Shown piece by piece: positions 1-11,239 of a stretch of 64,000 nt of DNA (positions within the stretch are counted from its first letter, which is position 1; each line of letters begins with the position of its first letter). Made by a program: the position numbers and the translations under genes. A model generated the notes under the pieces. It made no database searches, was not told the DNA's origin, and saw nothing but the letters and a program-made list of their open reading frames with translations. The stretch lies in contig CM075943.1 in NCBI GenBank assembly GCA_038030265.1, positions 39,494,001 through 39,558,000 on the forward strand, read 5' to 3'. This DNA comes from Corythucha ciliata. Its lineage: Eukaryota; Arthropoda; Insecta; Hemiptera; Tingidae.

Positions 1-618
1 AGGGGTTGGGCACTCAAAGAGAAATACGTACAACAAAAATACAACTCCCGAACAAATAAAATAAAGAAATAAGGGTTCCTGGTTGACAACCAACGAAACC
101 CTAAAAAATAGAGAGCTGATGAAGAGTGGAGAAGAAGGGTGATTGTTACAGGTGGTGTATTCATATTAATTGGTTACATGGCTAAATTTCACGTGAATTG
201 AAAAAATATCCTCCCTTTTATTCTATTTTTGTTATACATATATATTTCTATTTATACTTTTTCACGGTGACAATGTAGTCTTCAAAAATGCTGAAAATGA
301 ATTTTTTACTTCCAAATGGAACGAAGAACAAAAAAGTGAACCCTCAAAGAGTCGGAATTCATAAATGAAGCTGCTGCATACAAAATAAATAAATTTATGG
401 TGGACTCGCGCCAAGGGAAACCCAAATGAACGGAATAGTTAAGGCCAACTCAAAAGGCTTGAATGTATGGTTTTTTTTTATAGCTTTTTTATATCCTTCT
501 TGTGTACGCCAAGCTAGGAGGGCTAAACTGCTGCCAAAAGGGTAATTTATTCTTATTTTCTTTGCACGTGCAAACAAACCTCTATTTACGCGGTTTCGTC
601 TAATTATTTCGCTATTAC

Positions 619-664
<46 letters not shown>

Positions 665-1735
665 CAGGCTTAACTACCCCAAAGTTTACGGGGCCCGGAT
701 ACAATGCTCTATTGGAGAATGCAACTGGTACCCTTCAAAACGTAATTCATTGGCAAAATCGGCTCCAAAGCGGCCTCTTGAGGTTTACGTGGTTCGAGGC
801 TCTTCCTTGAACTCCCAAGGTGGGTTGTCAGCTCGGAAAGCTGGCGATCTTGGGAAATACCGCGGGAGTCGTTTCAGGAAAAAGAAGCGGATGTATTCCC
901 CCACAAAACCCGAAAACACTGTATTCCTGCCAGAAACAAGTTTTTTGCTTCACGGGTGGTCAATTTCCATGAGATAACTCCCCACGGAACTGGACAATTT
1001 AAACTTGGAAACTGGAAAGTGAATATGTACACCTCAGAAACGCACAAAAATGAAGTTCTGCTCCCAGAACTTGAATGGTTCAGCTAGAACATGTATTTCA
1101 GCACCAAAAGCGCAAATTTTGCCCAACTTATTAGTACGCTGGGCCCGCAAACGGTTGCGCGATTGGAAGGATGGCGGTTTCACGCCACCAAAAACAGACT
1201 ATTGGACAGAGTCTCTTATACGGTTCTCGGAGGACGGCATTTAGACAAGAAAACGGTCTCACTAGCCTCTTTGGGGTACTAATATAATTTATTCGCGATG
1301 GCAACTCACTATTTAGTCGGAGCTATCAGAGCGAATAAATGCACAAAGGCCTAGCAACTACAGCCCGTCAAGAAGAACATGAACCCCAGTGGACAGCGGT
1401 CTCTCATTCGATTTGTTGAAACTGCTCCTCCCTCTACTACCGTAACCAAAATGGTTCCAAAGATCAATATCAAGGTGTATTTTTCAAGCCATGGTCCCAT
1501 GGGGAAGGCAAGGAAAAGTAGCCAGAAGGGCTCATATCGGGAGAGGTCCATGTTTAACTTGACGAGCTATAGTTTGTCCCGGTCAATTTGTTCCTTCAAT
1601 CCACAGTTAATTTGACTATAGGCCTGGACATTTTGTCTCAAAAGCTAAAAAATATATGTTTTACAAGTATTTTCTACTAGAAACAAACTTTTTCTATAAA
1701 AATTACCTACCATTTTGCGTCGGATGATCCAGGGG
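1..1735. other. Unassigned sequence, no gene recognised
   Basis: No coding region, RNA gene or transposon could be identified here. The only clear element is a GA microsatellite near 620-656. Several open frames of 60-90 codons exist on both strands, including plus-strand frames at 750-977 and 1379-1615, but none carries a recognisable motif. The stretch from about 740 to 960 is more GC-rich than its surroundings. It could be an unrecognised transposon relic. Confidence 0.5.
620..656. repeat. (GA)n microsatellite
   Basis: An uninterrupted run of GA dinucleotides apart from one GAAAG variation near its left end. Confidence 0.9.
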
Positions 1736-1845
1736 ATACTCTGCTGCGGATCTCCTTAAGATGTGGCCAGTACCTAGGCCGTGGCCAGCCCTTACCTGGC
1801 CTGTACCCCATCTATTGCCCGGTATCCCTAGCTGAGCCTGTCCCA

Positions 1846-3306
1846 TCACTCAGCTCGATATATGTCGGGCCCGTTAGCCGCGACTGGTGGCCAGCCAGTC
1901 GCGCCCGAGAGGCACCACGTGGAGGTGGGTCTTTCAGAGCTGAGGATGCTGGCTTGTTCCATGGACCGAAACGGGGCAGGCCCCGGCTCAAGGGGCAAGG
2001 TGCCGGGCTGTGGGGTCAATATCCTCTCAGGGTTGGTCTCAACCCCAAGGTAGCAGCCCTGCCACTCACCCACGAGGTGGGCCCCGTGGTAGCGAACCAC
2101 CAGGGGACTGCCCCGGGAGAGCCGACCCCACATCAGGACCAATTGGGTCTTCGGCACCGCGAGAACCAGTCTGACCGCCCCCCACCACTCGTCGACGACC
2201 CGCAACAGCCTATCGATCTCTCGACTTTCCTCCTCCCGGGAGCGCGCCGTGACGACAGCAAGGTCGTCCACGTACGCCTCTCCCTCAAAACCCTCCCCCT
2301 GGAGCAGCCACAAAAGCGCAGCAAAGAGAAGGTTCCACAGAGCAGCCGAGAGAACCGACCCCTGCGGGCAGCCCCTCGTGAGAGGCACCCTCACCACCAC
2401 ACTGCCATAGCGGAGTCGCACCGGATCGTCCGGAAGATGTCGTTTGGGACCCCAGCATCTGGCAGTGCCATCATGACTTTCGGCCAGCACACAGAGTCGA
2501 AGGCTCCCGGGACATCTAGCAGGACCACTACCTTGAACTTCCCATAGGGGGTCTCGAAAAGAGCCTGCTCCGCGTCAAGTGCCGCCTCGGTCGAGCCCCC
2601 TTTCACCGCCCCAAACTGCCGTGAATGGAGAGCCTCCATGATGAAGGGCTCTATGCGGCCAAGGAGGAGTCGATCCAAAACCTTGCTCTCGTATGGCAGG
2701 AGGCTACAGGAGCTACCGGGAGACGCCGGGTCGCGGTCGGACGAATTCAGGAGGAGTATTACGACAACTACCCGCCATCTCACCGGGAAGTACCCCGCCG
2801 CCAGACACCGGTTGTAAAGGCCATAGTAGGCCCCAACAACCGATTCAGGCAGCTGCTTGAGCATCTCAGGTGAAACCCGGTGCCTTGCCCGACGCCATTC
2901 CCCCGACAGCACCTCGAAGCTCCTCCTCCGAAAACAGCTCGCTCGCTGCAGTACATGGGGCCTTTGCCGCTTCCCCCCGAAATTCACGGTCTCCGACAGA
3001 GTCCCCATCAGGATCGTCCCGCGGGAAGACACGCCTGAGGAAATTTCTCACTGTATCCTCTACTGTTCCCCCACTCTGTGACGCTTGCAGAAACGGAAGT
3101 ACGTTAGGAGATCTAATCCTCCCCACGGCGACCCTATAGGGAATCCCAAGGGTTTTCCGAGAGGCCCTCCTCGACAAATCCAGGGGATACTGCCAATTTT
3201 TCGGTAAACTGGCGTAGTGGCCTAAAATCTGAAAATTTCGCCTGTGAAATTTACTATTCAAGCAGAAAACTGGACGTCCGACCCTAAAATCTGATTGGTT
3301 TGGCAT
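1846..3306 (-). pseudogene. R1/I-group non-LTR retrotransposon ORF2, reverse transcriptase, frameshifted
   Basis: The protein would be the endonuclease/reverse transcriptase that copies a LINE into DNA by target-primed reverse transcription. On the minus strand the reading passes through three overlapping frames: 3306 to 2866, 3032 to 2391 and 2490 to 1846. In order they show the pre-RT linker ending in MASGKAPG, a decayed RT motif 1 (SLLPYESKVLDRLL), QFGAVKGGSTEAAL, the motif A region LLDVPGAFDSVCWP, the motif B region RGCPQGSVLSAALWNLL, and the catalytic YVDD at about 2263-2274. The GAFD..xWP and GCPQGSVLSP-like blocks are typical of the R1/I clades known mainly from arthropods. At least two frameshifts break the gene, and no endonuclease domain or C-terminal zinc knuckle was found. 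It is a dead fragment, much more GC-rich than its neighbours, and its flanks show no rDNA target. Confidence 0.88.
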
Positions 3307-4450
3307 TAAAACACTTATTTTTCCTCACACTGAGAAAAATGAGCTGAACCGAAGAGAATTACTTTTGAACCGAACGATTTTTCGGTCAACAGGCTGTTTT
3401 TTCGGTTGAGCAGAAGCTGATGATAAGACTTATTTCACACTAACAAATAATTTTCGGGCCAAAAATTATTGTGCAAGATTAGTGAACTGAGTTTCAGGCA
3501 ATTTCAGCACGAATACTTGGACCGAAAGTTCGATCAACTGGTCACTTCGAACGAAATATCTAAGACGTTGCCCGAAGGGTTCGGGCGATGGAACTTTCCG
3601 ACTGATGCTCGGTTTATCTTGACTGTTGAATCGAAGTTAAGTTGAAAAGATTTCAGGACTGAACTCTTCTTCAAGCGTTCAGTATTATGGTCAATGTATT
3701 AGAATGACCCGAAAAACTTCAAGACTTATCGTAGCCGACCTTAACAATATATGGTCTTGAAAAGTGTGTCACAACCGAAAAGCTACTAACTTAATAATTT
3801 GATAAATCTAAATAATAATAAGAGAGCTCATTAATTCAAATTTATTTTAAAGTTACACGACAAACTCAGCCGAAGCCAGCGAAAAGAACGAAGGAAGCAA
3901 TTTTTTTCTTTCAAATTCGCTAAGTTCGTTTGCACACTACCTTCGGTCCGTAGCAGCCCTTACTCAAACTTTTTGTTGTGTGTGCTTTTTTTTCATTCGC
4001 TGGCCCGAATGAGGAATGAGTGAACCCTTCGGCTGGAGTCAGCACGAAAGAACCGAAGAGAACAGAGAGGGGGCAAGATCAACCACGAATTCTCTCTCAT
4101 AATCCATCCATGGCTTTCGGACCTTTCGTGAGTTTGTGCGTTTATGTTTCAAGTGTTTAAAAGTTCACTGTCCTCTGCCTATCAGTACCACGTGCTAACT
4201 CCTCGAAAGGTAAGACTCTTTTAAAATTCTGTTCTAATTACTTCTTCTAATAACGAGCCCAGCAGGAAATTCGCTGCTATAATCAGACTTCTTCCCTATA
4301 GACAATGTGCCTGGCAGAGCGCAGGCCCGAGTTTCTGGTTATATTGGCTTAAGGTTACACGGGTCGTTGGCAATAACAATCTGAATCCGGTTTCTCTACC
4401 CCTAATAAGTGGTATAATTTTTTATATTTAGCGCGATTTGTAGCCCGAAA

Positions 4451-4588
4451 ATGGGGAGGTACTGTTGTTTCGGGATTTGTAACAGTGACGGGCGTCCCGG
4501 CCACCCTAGTTATGACCCTTCCGTCAAATTTTTTAAGTTTCCTCAACCGTGCCAAGTTTATAGGTGGGACGTAGCCTGTAGTCTGTAG
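4451..4588 (+). pseudogene. THAP zinc-finger N-terminus, truncated
   Basis: A 45-codon frame starting at ATG 4451. It begins MGRYCCFGICNS, followed by KFFKFP and, after a short gap, a W and C (VYRWDVAC). This matches the start of a THAP domain: an N-terminal Met, paired zinc-ligand cysteines (Cys5 or Cys6 with Cys10), the FF-FP core and the invariant Trp. The distal C-x2-H ligands are missing because a stop codon ends the frame at 4588. A possible splice donor (AG/GTGGGA) falls at the VYR codons, so it could be a first exon whose partner is lost or distant. THAP domains bind DNA in P-element-type transposases and in host regulators. The setting inside transposon-like sequence favours a transposase relic. 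It is too short for routine ORF calling. Confidence 0.6.
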
Positions 4589-5358
4589 CCTGGTGAAGCA
4601 TTTACTTTTTAAATAGAGTTTTCGTGCAAACTTGACCGTTCTAAAGAGCTACACCCCAGCAGCAATAAATAAACAATCAGTTTTTGATATACATATAGTG
4701 ACCCCTAATGAGCTTACTTACTTTAAAATACTAATTATTATTGGGCGAGGGATATAAGAGGGGAAAAATAAGGAGAACAACTTACTTAAACTTCCTCATA
4801 GGAAACCGTCATTAAAACCCTGAATGCGCATGTCGGCGCATCGGAGGCTGCAAGCAACAAGGGGGATACCACTTTGATCGTTTGGAAAGTATCAACAATT
4901 TCATCTATCATTACAATCATTTGGCGAACGCAAAATTTCATTTCGAGAATTTGATCAAAAACGGAAAAAGGTACATCAACCTATTATTTTCGGCTTTTTA
5001 CAAAGATTATGAGATGCAATGCATACTCTTGGTTTCGAATCGATGGTCATTTTTTTGCATGTCAGGTGGTAAAGACCCAAGAAATAATCTGTTCTCGCTT
5101 CAACACAGCCGTATGTCCCTTTCATAATACATACTGTTCACTTTCAAACGGGAAATCTTATATAACATTTCGGAATTGATTTGACTGAAGTAATTAGTGT
5201 GCTGTGATGCCAAGAAATGAGAGGAAAAATGTATTATTTCTCGCGACTTGGAGTTAAAATTTCTATTTTATCATTATTAGTTCAACTGTTAATTTATTAA
5301 TCATAGAATTTCCTTTGTTTTCTACTGTCGTAAATTAAAATTTTAAAAAATCAGCTTG

Positions 5359-5402
5359 AATTTGCCTATTTCATTTCTGTTTAGAAATGAAATAGGCAAA
5401 TT
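5359..5402. repeat. Perfect 20-bp hairpin
   Basis: A 20-bp perfect inverted repeat (left arm 5359-5378, right arm 5383-5402) around a 4-base GTTT loop, in otherwise AT-rich DNA. It is too short for a typical animal microRNA precursor and is probably the remnant of a very small palindromic element. Confidence 0.85.
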
Positions 5403-5540
5403 TAAATATCATCATGATTTTTAACTTGAATTCAACTTTTCCTTTTAAAAAATCAACAGTGTGAAATGCCCATGAAACAAGTTAGGTAACAAACGTGAGC
5501 TTCGCCTCTTGTTTGAACTTTTTTTTGTTTATTTTTTAAG

Positions 5541-5932
5541 AGGAGGTGGGGTCAGACGGAGTTTTTTGATCCCTTCCCAGTCACCCCTCGACCAAACTTC
5601 GCCCCAAAATTTTGGCTCAATTTCTGAACAATCTTCGATTTCAAATAATCATTTTAATCTTCAGGAAGTTCTACAGTGACGCTAGATCTTGCTTTTTCAA
5701 ATTTCATCCCTGACATGACCTTAACACTTTGAATTTCAAATGTTTTTTGGGTTATTTCAGGCATGAAATTTGAAAAAGCAAGATCTAACATCACTGTAAA
5801 ACTTTCTGATGATTGAAATGAGAATTTGAAATCGAAGATTGGCGCATAAATGGAGCCAAAATTTTTAGGGGCGAAGTTTAGGCGAGGGGCAACTGGGAAG
5901 GGGTCGAGGAAACTCGTTTGATACCCCGCCTC
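5541..5932. mobile_element. MITE of family M, about 390 bp with long terminal inverted repeats
   Basis: The left end (GGTGGGGTC, then a CCTCGACC-like stretch and ACTTCGCCCC) reappears inverted at the right end. The arms are roughly 150 bp and include the shared internal words AGCAAGATCTAA and GAAATCGA. The same termini bound the larger element at 22757-24455, which makes this a dispersed family. There is no coding capacity, so it would be mobilised in trans by an unknown transposase. Target duplication not resolved. Confidence 0.75.
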
Positions 5933-6528
5933 AACCGAAGAAAGCTGAGCATAACCTGAAATTAGTGCACTAGTCCACATTTCTTCAACTGATTTGCCAA
6001 ATGAACTTCAGGCGTCGTACGACCGACAGGACGACGTTTCGGTTTATTGGAAATCGAACTTCGGTCGCTGGTCGCTGGTCAAACGAAATTCAGTCAAACA
6101 TTACGCTGAAGGCCTGAAAGTAAGGTGACGTGTGGAACGAAGAACGTGAGCTTCATTCGAAGGCCAGCAGATGTTCGGTCAGGTTTCACCCGAACTTCGA
6201 CTGATTTTCAATCGCATGACACTAGTTCAATTCAAAGGTCTTCAGGCGGCTGTCTGACCGAAGAATGTTCGGTTGAGGGGTTTCCGTTTGCCCTATCTTC
6301 GGTGCAGCACGTTAAGGACCGAACATCAGGCACCATTCGCTCGAAAAAGAGGGTTATTTTCTCTCAGTGCAGAATCCGCAAATGTCGCCTTATAACTTAC
6401 GACTTTACTCCCAAAGATTGATTATTTGATCGTAAAATTCGATACATTTGCCCCCTGGCACCCTTAACGATAAGAAACGGTAAAATTTGGTTCTTAGTCG
6501 AACAACTTTCGACCGTGCTAATTCTCAG

Positions 6529-6671
6529 GGTTAGGTGGCGAACATACTAAAGGATACGATATCGTTTCAACGTCTCCGACGCTAATTAACAGTGTCTAGG
6601 ACAGACAGAAACAACGGGAAATGTGATGTAGAAACGATATCGTATCGCCACAGTATGAACGCCGCCTTAGG
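6529..6671. mobile_element. Short TIR element (MITE), about 140 bp
   Basis: About 40 bp at the left end is repeated inverted at the right end. It includes the shared outer word ATACT preceded by GGCG and an inner 16-bp block (GATACGATATCGTTTC) that is itself nearly palindromic. Only about 60 bp separates the arms. The small size and lack of coding content fit a MITE. Confidence 0.6.
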
Positions 6672-6685
6672 TAAAGAACCTTTAG

Positions 6686-6826
6686 AACCCAGATACGGAA
6701 ACACGCGATAACCGCCATATTTGGTCCCTCCGCCTTTTTATCGCTTGTGTTAAAAATATGATGTACAAAGAGACAACACGAGAAGTCACTCCATTTAATA
6801 ATAATAATGAAAAAGAAGAATGAAGC

Positions 6827-6874
<48 letters not shown>

Positions 6875-7015
6875 GATGGTATGAGTTTTGAGAACAGAAG
6901 AGAGACAAACAAGAGACGTTTGGAAGAGAAAACACTTATCAAGACCCGAGTGATACCGACCGGAGGGACCAAATATGGCGGTTATCGCGAGTTTCCGTAC
7001 TCGGGTTATATAGTA
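6686..7015. mobile_element. TIR element (MITE) with internal A41 tract
   Basis: Arms of about 47 bp start AACCC at the left and end GGGTT at the right. Both contain CGCGATAACCGCC and ATTTGGTCCCTCCG in inverted orientation. The interior is non-coding and holds an uninterrupted run of 41 A at 6831-6871. The related word ACCATATTTGGTCTCC occurs near 21640. The target duplication is unclear. Confidence 0.7.
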
Positions 7016-7314
7016 GCCTTACCTTAGGTCGACAAAGACCGTTTAAGCGTTGCTAAGGGTTTAAACGATTTTGTTTCCAAATTGATAATTTCTGATTGGA
7101 GTGTAAGCACCTAAGCCCAGCTTAGTGTTAAACGGAACTTTAAACCCATGTGGTCGACCCGAGACTTAGTCGAACAAAAATTCGCGGATACAGCAGACCG
7201 AACGTGGAGGGGGTGAATTTCATGCCTCATAAGGCACTTCATTTGGTGCACTTCAAAAGCCTCTTCGTGAGCGCGCAGAACAAAGGCCAGATAATCACCA
7301 AACGCTTTCATTAG

Positions 7315-8704
7315 GTGGGCATACACGAGCAGATATCTGCGGCAGATTTCCTGTTTTTGACAGATATCGGTGGTGAAAATTTGCTCGTTAGTGGGCAAGA
7401 AACGACGTCAGATCAACCGTGATCGGCCAAACGATATCGATGGGAGTTGAAATCCGCCAGATGTGGTATGAGGTCCCCCACTAAACAACCGATTTCTTAT
7501 GAGAGATATCTGGCAGACATAGATCGGCCGATTTCGAATCGGGCGTCGCCCCTTAACGCAACGAGTTTAACCACCGAAACTTCACTGAACATGTGTACGT
7601 ATTTTCTATTATTTTTATCATATGTATGAGTCAAGCTTTTTGCTCCCTCTACTAGTTTTCTAACTTCATATCTGCCACCGATCTCAAATATCCAACGATA
7701 TATAAAAGAACTGGATTGCTCATCACTGCTGATAAGAACAGCCATCAAATAAGCTCCCATAGTGGATGAGAGGGGTGGAGTTTCAGAATAACTGCCATGT
7801 TGCCATAACTACACAAGGAGAGGGACAGGGTGATTGTTAACAAGGGGACGATCTGCCCCCTCCACGCCCCTTCAGTCCGCTGTGAGCAATCCAGGAGGCC
7901 TATTCTCTAACAACAAGCAATATTTTTTTCGCCAGCCATGTGTTTATTTCATTCGTTTGTTTGAAGAAAATTAATGAAATAAACATATGACTTCGAAAAA
8001 GCTATTGCTTCGGAGTTAGAGAATAGGCCCCCAGGTTTATATATCGTTGCAAATATCTTTCGAACCCGACCGATAAATGAAATCAGTGGCCCATACACGG
8101 GCAGATAATTCTGACAGATTTGATCGGCCGATATTTTCAACAGATATCGTTAACGATCTAGAGCAATCGATGAGATCGGTCATCGCCCCTTAACGTACAA
8201 AAGTTATCTGCGACCGATATCTGTTACCCGATCAAATCTGCCCGTTAGTGGGGGCACATCTGGCAGATAGAGACCTGTTGCGGAAAAAAATCTGACAGAT
8301 TTCATTTATCGGTCGGGTTCGAAAGATATTTGAGAATTTGAGATCGGTGGCCGATATGAAGTTAGAAAACTAGTAGAGAAAGCAAAAAGCTTGACCTATA
8401 CATATGATAAAAATAATAGAAAATAAATGTTCAGTGAAGTTCCGGTGGTTAAAATCGTTGCGTTAAGGGGCGACGCCCGATTCGAAATCGGCCGATCTAT
8501 GTCTGCCAGATATCTCTCATAAGGAATCGGTTGATTAGTGGGGGACCGCAGACCACATCGGGCGGACTTGAACTCCCACCGATATCGTATGGCCGATCAC
8601 GGTTGATCTGTCGTCGTTTCTTGCCCACTAACGAGCAAATTTTCACCACCGATATCTGTCAAAAACATGAAATCTGCCGCAGATATCTGCTCGTGTATGT
8701 CCAC
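7315..8704. mobile_element. Large palindromic (foldback-type) element, about 1.4 kb
   Basis: The left arm (about 7315-7692) and right arm (about 8340-8704) are near-identical inverted copies, starting at CATACACGAGCAGATATCTG and ending in GATCTCAAAT. The arms and spacer are full of small self-complementary words such as GATCGGCCGAT and CAGATATCTG, so nested folding is expected. A partial internal copy of the terminus occurs near 8087-8135. Open frames in the arms (7111-7398 and 7497-7760, minus) match no protein I know and are likely incidental. It has the structure of a foldback element or two head-to-head TIR elements. Confidence 0.72.
7897..8029. mobile_element. Small MITE nested in the palindrome spacer
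   Basis: About 133 bp bounded by GGCCTATTCTCTAAC and its inverse GTTAGAGAATAGGCC. CCAGG lies just outside both ends, possibly a short target duplication. The interior is AT-rich and partly palindromic (TTTATTTCATT / AATGAAATAAA). Confidence 0.65.
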
Positions 8705-8945
8705 ATGACTGTTACATCAAATGTTAGTTCGACCCACTAATGAGGTCAGCACAGTGGCGTCTATCCCCCCCTGAAAGCTGGAGGCACTCCCCCCCCCCTG
8801 AAAAAAGCTTACCCTCCCCAATCAGAATTGATGATATCCATCACAGCATCAGAGGATCTAATTAGAGTTTATACAAAGTACGGTGCGTTGAATACGACGG
8901 GGAAAAACATTGTTGGGGCGAATTCATACACTCTTCTTGAACTGA

Positions 8946-9225
8946 CACTGAATACCATTTGCATAATATGAAATTCAGCCCGGGAGCCGTTCGTTTCCAC
9001 TCGCCTTTTTTATTGTGATGAAAACTGTTTTGAAAGGTTCCTTGAATCAAGGAAACTTCAAGGAATATTCATAAATATGGACCTAGGGCCTGTATTTATG
9101 AACGTTCCTTGAATCTTCCTTGAGTCAAGGAACCTTTCAAAACAGTATTGATCACAATAAAAAAGACGAGTGGAAACGAAAGGCTCCGGGGCTGAATTTC
9201 ATATTATGCAAATGGTATTCAGTGT
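8946..9225. repeat. Palindrome with about 122-bp arms inside hAT-1
   Basis: Left arm about 8946-9067 and right arm about 9100-9225 are inverted copies (outer word ACTGAATACCATTTGC, inner words GGTTCCTTGA). The spacer is about 32 bp and includes GGGCCTGTATTTATGAAC. It is probably a separate foldback insertion or an internal rearrangement of the host element. No coding function. Confidence 0.8.
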
Positions 9226-9755
9226 GAGTGAGGAAAGCGCCACTTTACCCGCGAGTTTCGCACTAAAGCTGTCCTAGCAGTAACGGAAATGTATTTTCGT
9301 TTCACTCTGTGACGTGATGTTAGGAAATACCCCGCTAAGATTGTTTGCTAAGAAGTGTTTCTTTCGTCAAGAGAATGAGATTGCCTTTGTACAAATAACC
9401 ACTTTATTCAGAGGTCAAGCGAAATGCACTAATTCGCGCCTCCCGAAAGCAACTTTACGCCTGAAATAAAAAAAATGCGCTGATCTCCAGGTTTTGTAGG
9501 TCTTATAGCGGCTAAAATTGAGTCGATGCACTAATCTGCTGTACTTTGGGTAAGTGGAAGTGGGTAAAAGTTCGGAAAGTGCAAATATTAGAAGAATTCT
9601 AGGTTTCTCGATGCAACCTCCAGAAGCTAATTTGGGGATGGAATTGAGAAAAATGGTTAATTCACGTCTGAATCTGAGAATAATCACTGATTCTCGTGAA
9701 TCAGAGAATTTTCTCATTTTCAGCCGTGAATCAGCCATTTTTCTGTGCTAATGAA

Positions 9756-10440
9756 AAAATGTAAAAACGCTATGTGTAAAGAAAAAACGCTAAATAACGG
9801 CTAAAATTAAGAAGTATACTTAGCTAATTGGGGGGGGGGGGGTTAAATTATTAACAAGTGCTAATTTACGAATAAAATCGCCAAGTCGCAGCTAAAATGG
9901 AGAAAAATAGCTAATTACGGCTAAAGTGAAAAAAATTATTATAGTTGAACCAAACTCTGATGGATTTTTTTCACAAAATTTCAAGATGTAAAATGAACCT
10001 AAAACAAATTGGTTTTATTGATTTTTAGGTTCCATTAGAATGTGGTTCAACTATAATTTGCCGCTAAAATCGGGAAAGATTGCTAATTAACCGATCAAAG
10101 TGAGAAGAAGCACTGACGTGTGGACAATACGATGATCCGCGGTTAAAGTTGAGGAAACGCCAATTCGCGGCTTCTGAAGATAGCTCCGTGGCTGCAGAAA
10201 GCTAACAAAATCGCTAATCCGTGACAAAATGGGGAAAAAGCGGTAATTCGCGTTGAAAATTGGGGAAAATCTCTCATTAGCGGCTAAAATAAGAAAAAAC
10301 ACAAATTCACGGCAAAAATAGAGAAAAATCGCTAATTCGCGTATAAAAAGGAGACAAACCGCTAATTCACTGATAAAATTAAGAAGAAGCGTTGAAGTGT
10401 GGAAAAAAACATAATTCGCGGTTAAAATGGAGACAAAGCC
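9756..10440 (+). repeat. Family-A array, period about 30 bp (A1)
   Basis: Degenerate tandem units of the form GCTAATTCACGGCTAAAATT followed by a GAGAAAAAC-like stretch, defined here as the plus orientation of family A. Individual units diverge strongly and vary by a few bases in length. GC-richer words (GGCTTCTGAAG near 10168, CTCCTGAAGG near 10450) interrupt the array at wider spacing. The array lies wholly within hAT-1. Confidence 0.8.
9942..10053. mobile_element. Mini Tc1/mariner-like MITE, 112 bp, TA flanks
   Basis: The ends are TAGTTGAACCA and its inverse, each flanked by a TA dinucleotide (9940-9941 and 10054-10055), the target duplication typical of Tc1/mariner elements. The interior contains a second inverted pair (GAACCTAAAA / TTTTTAGGTTC). 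It interrupts the family-A array, which resumes on both sides, so it inserted after the array formed. Confidence 0.65.
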
Positions 10441-10748
10441 AAATCTCGGCTCCTGAAGGCTGCTTCATGGGGGTACTGATGAAAGATTCGTCTGGCGGCG
10501 CCAAATGCCTAAGGCCGGCCCTGACTACATTAAATATACATATGCCAAAGCCCTCGCACAGTAAGAGAGGAGCAAATCCCCCCCTGGATGTTAACAAAAA
10601 TCATCTTTTCCCCCCCTGGCTGCGTCAATTGGAGGCAAGTCGCCTCCAACCCCCTCCTGATAGACGCCACTGGTCAGCATGTGTTCAAAATGGGGATTGA
10701 TGAGCCTTGCCACGCAGAACGCAAACTGCCGCGTGCATTGTTCCGTTT

Positions 10749-10750
<2 letters not shown>

Positions 10751-10791
<41 letters not shown>
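10751..10791. repeat. A41 homopolymer
   Basis: 41 consecutive A following GTTCCGTTTGC. There is no recognisable retroposed gene upstream. It lies just outside hAT-1. Confidence 0.95.
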
Positions 10792-10793
<2 letters not shown>

Positions 10794-10904
10794 CAACCTG
10801 AGGACACTTTTTCACTTCCATGTTCCCTACGGGAATAGAAGTAATGGCGTTCGTGAAAAAAATTGAGTCCGAGCTGACTTTACATTTTTTATGTACCTAC
10901 AACC

Positions 10905-11235
10905 TCAGAATTATTTTGAAAGTGCAGAGAAATCAGTAAATTTGGTCTTTTTCTGGGGCAACCCCCACGCAATTTTTTTAAAGCACCCAAACGGCCGAAA
11001 TTGTGTTTTTTTAAGGGGCTGAAGGGGAAATTAGTAATTGAATTGGCCAAAACCACGAAATTAAGTTCTTCAAGTATCGAATCCACGAAATTTGGCTTGT
11101 GAAAGTGACCGACCCGCAGAATGGCTTCCTTGAAAGAGAAAGAACGCACCAAGTTGATTTTTTTAGTGAATAACTCTCCTGAAATTTTCTTTTTGAGTGA
11201 GCAAGATCAGTGAAAATTGTTTCCATGAGTGCCAA
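10905..11235 (+). repeat. Family-C array, period about 30 bp (C1)
   Basis: Units of the form CACGAAATTTGG followed by GTTTTTGAAAGAGCAAAA, defined as the plus orientation of family C. The copies are degenerate but recur clearly (for example CACGAAATTTGGCTTGTGAA near 11092). Confidence 0.7.
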
Positions 11236-11239
11236 TAAT

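Larger units (their letters stand above)
3328..6369. mobile_element. Decayed DNA-transposon-like block with THAP fragment
   Basis: Both edges carry the short inverted sequence CACTGAGA followed by an A-rich run (3328 reading right, 6369 reading left). Sequence just inside each edge, about 3340-3660 and 5990-6330, is unusually rich in TTCGGT/ACCGAA motifs on both strands, like the subterminal repeats of DNA transposons. A THAP-domain fragment lies at 4451-4588 and a separate MITE is nested at 5541-5932. No convincing target duplication is seen, so the edges are tentative. THAP domains occur in P-element and Kolobok-type transposases as well as in host genes. I infer a decayed element and cannot name its superfamily. 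Confidence 0.35.
8752..10672. mobile_element. Non-autonomous hAT-like element carrying a 30-bp array (hAT-1)
   Basis: The ends are perfect 14-bp inverted repeats, CAGTGGCGTCTATC. Outside them lie GGTCAGCA (8744-8751) and GTCAGCA (10673-10679). An 8-bp target duplication fits if one G at the right junction was lost or is shared with the TIR. hAT transposons make 8-bp duplications and commonly have CAG-type TIRs. The 1.9-kb interior codes for nothing recognisable. It holds a palindrome (8946-9225), the family-A array (about 9756-10440) and a nested TA-flanked MITE (9942-10053). I infer mobilisation in trans by a hAT transposase not present here. Confidence 0.75.
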
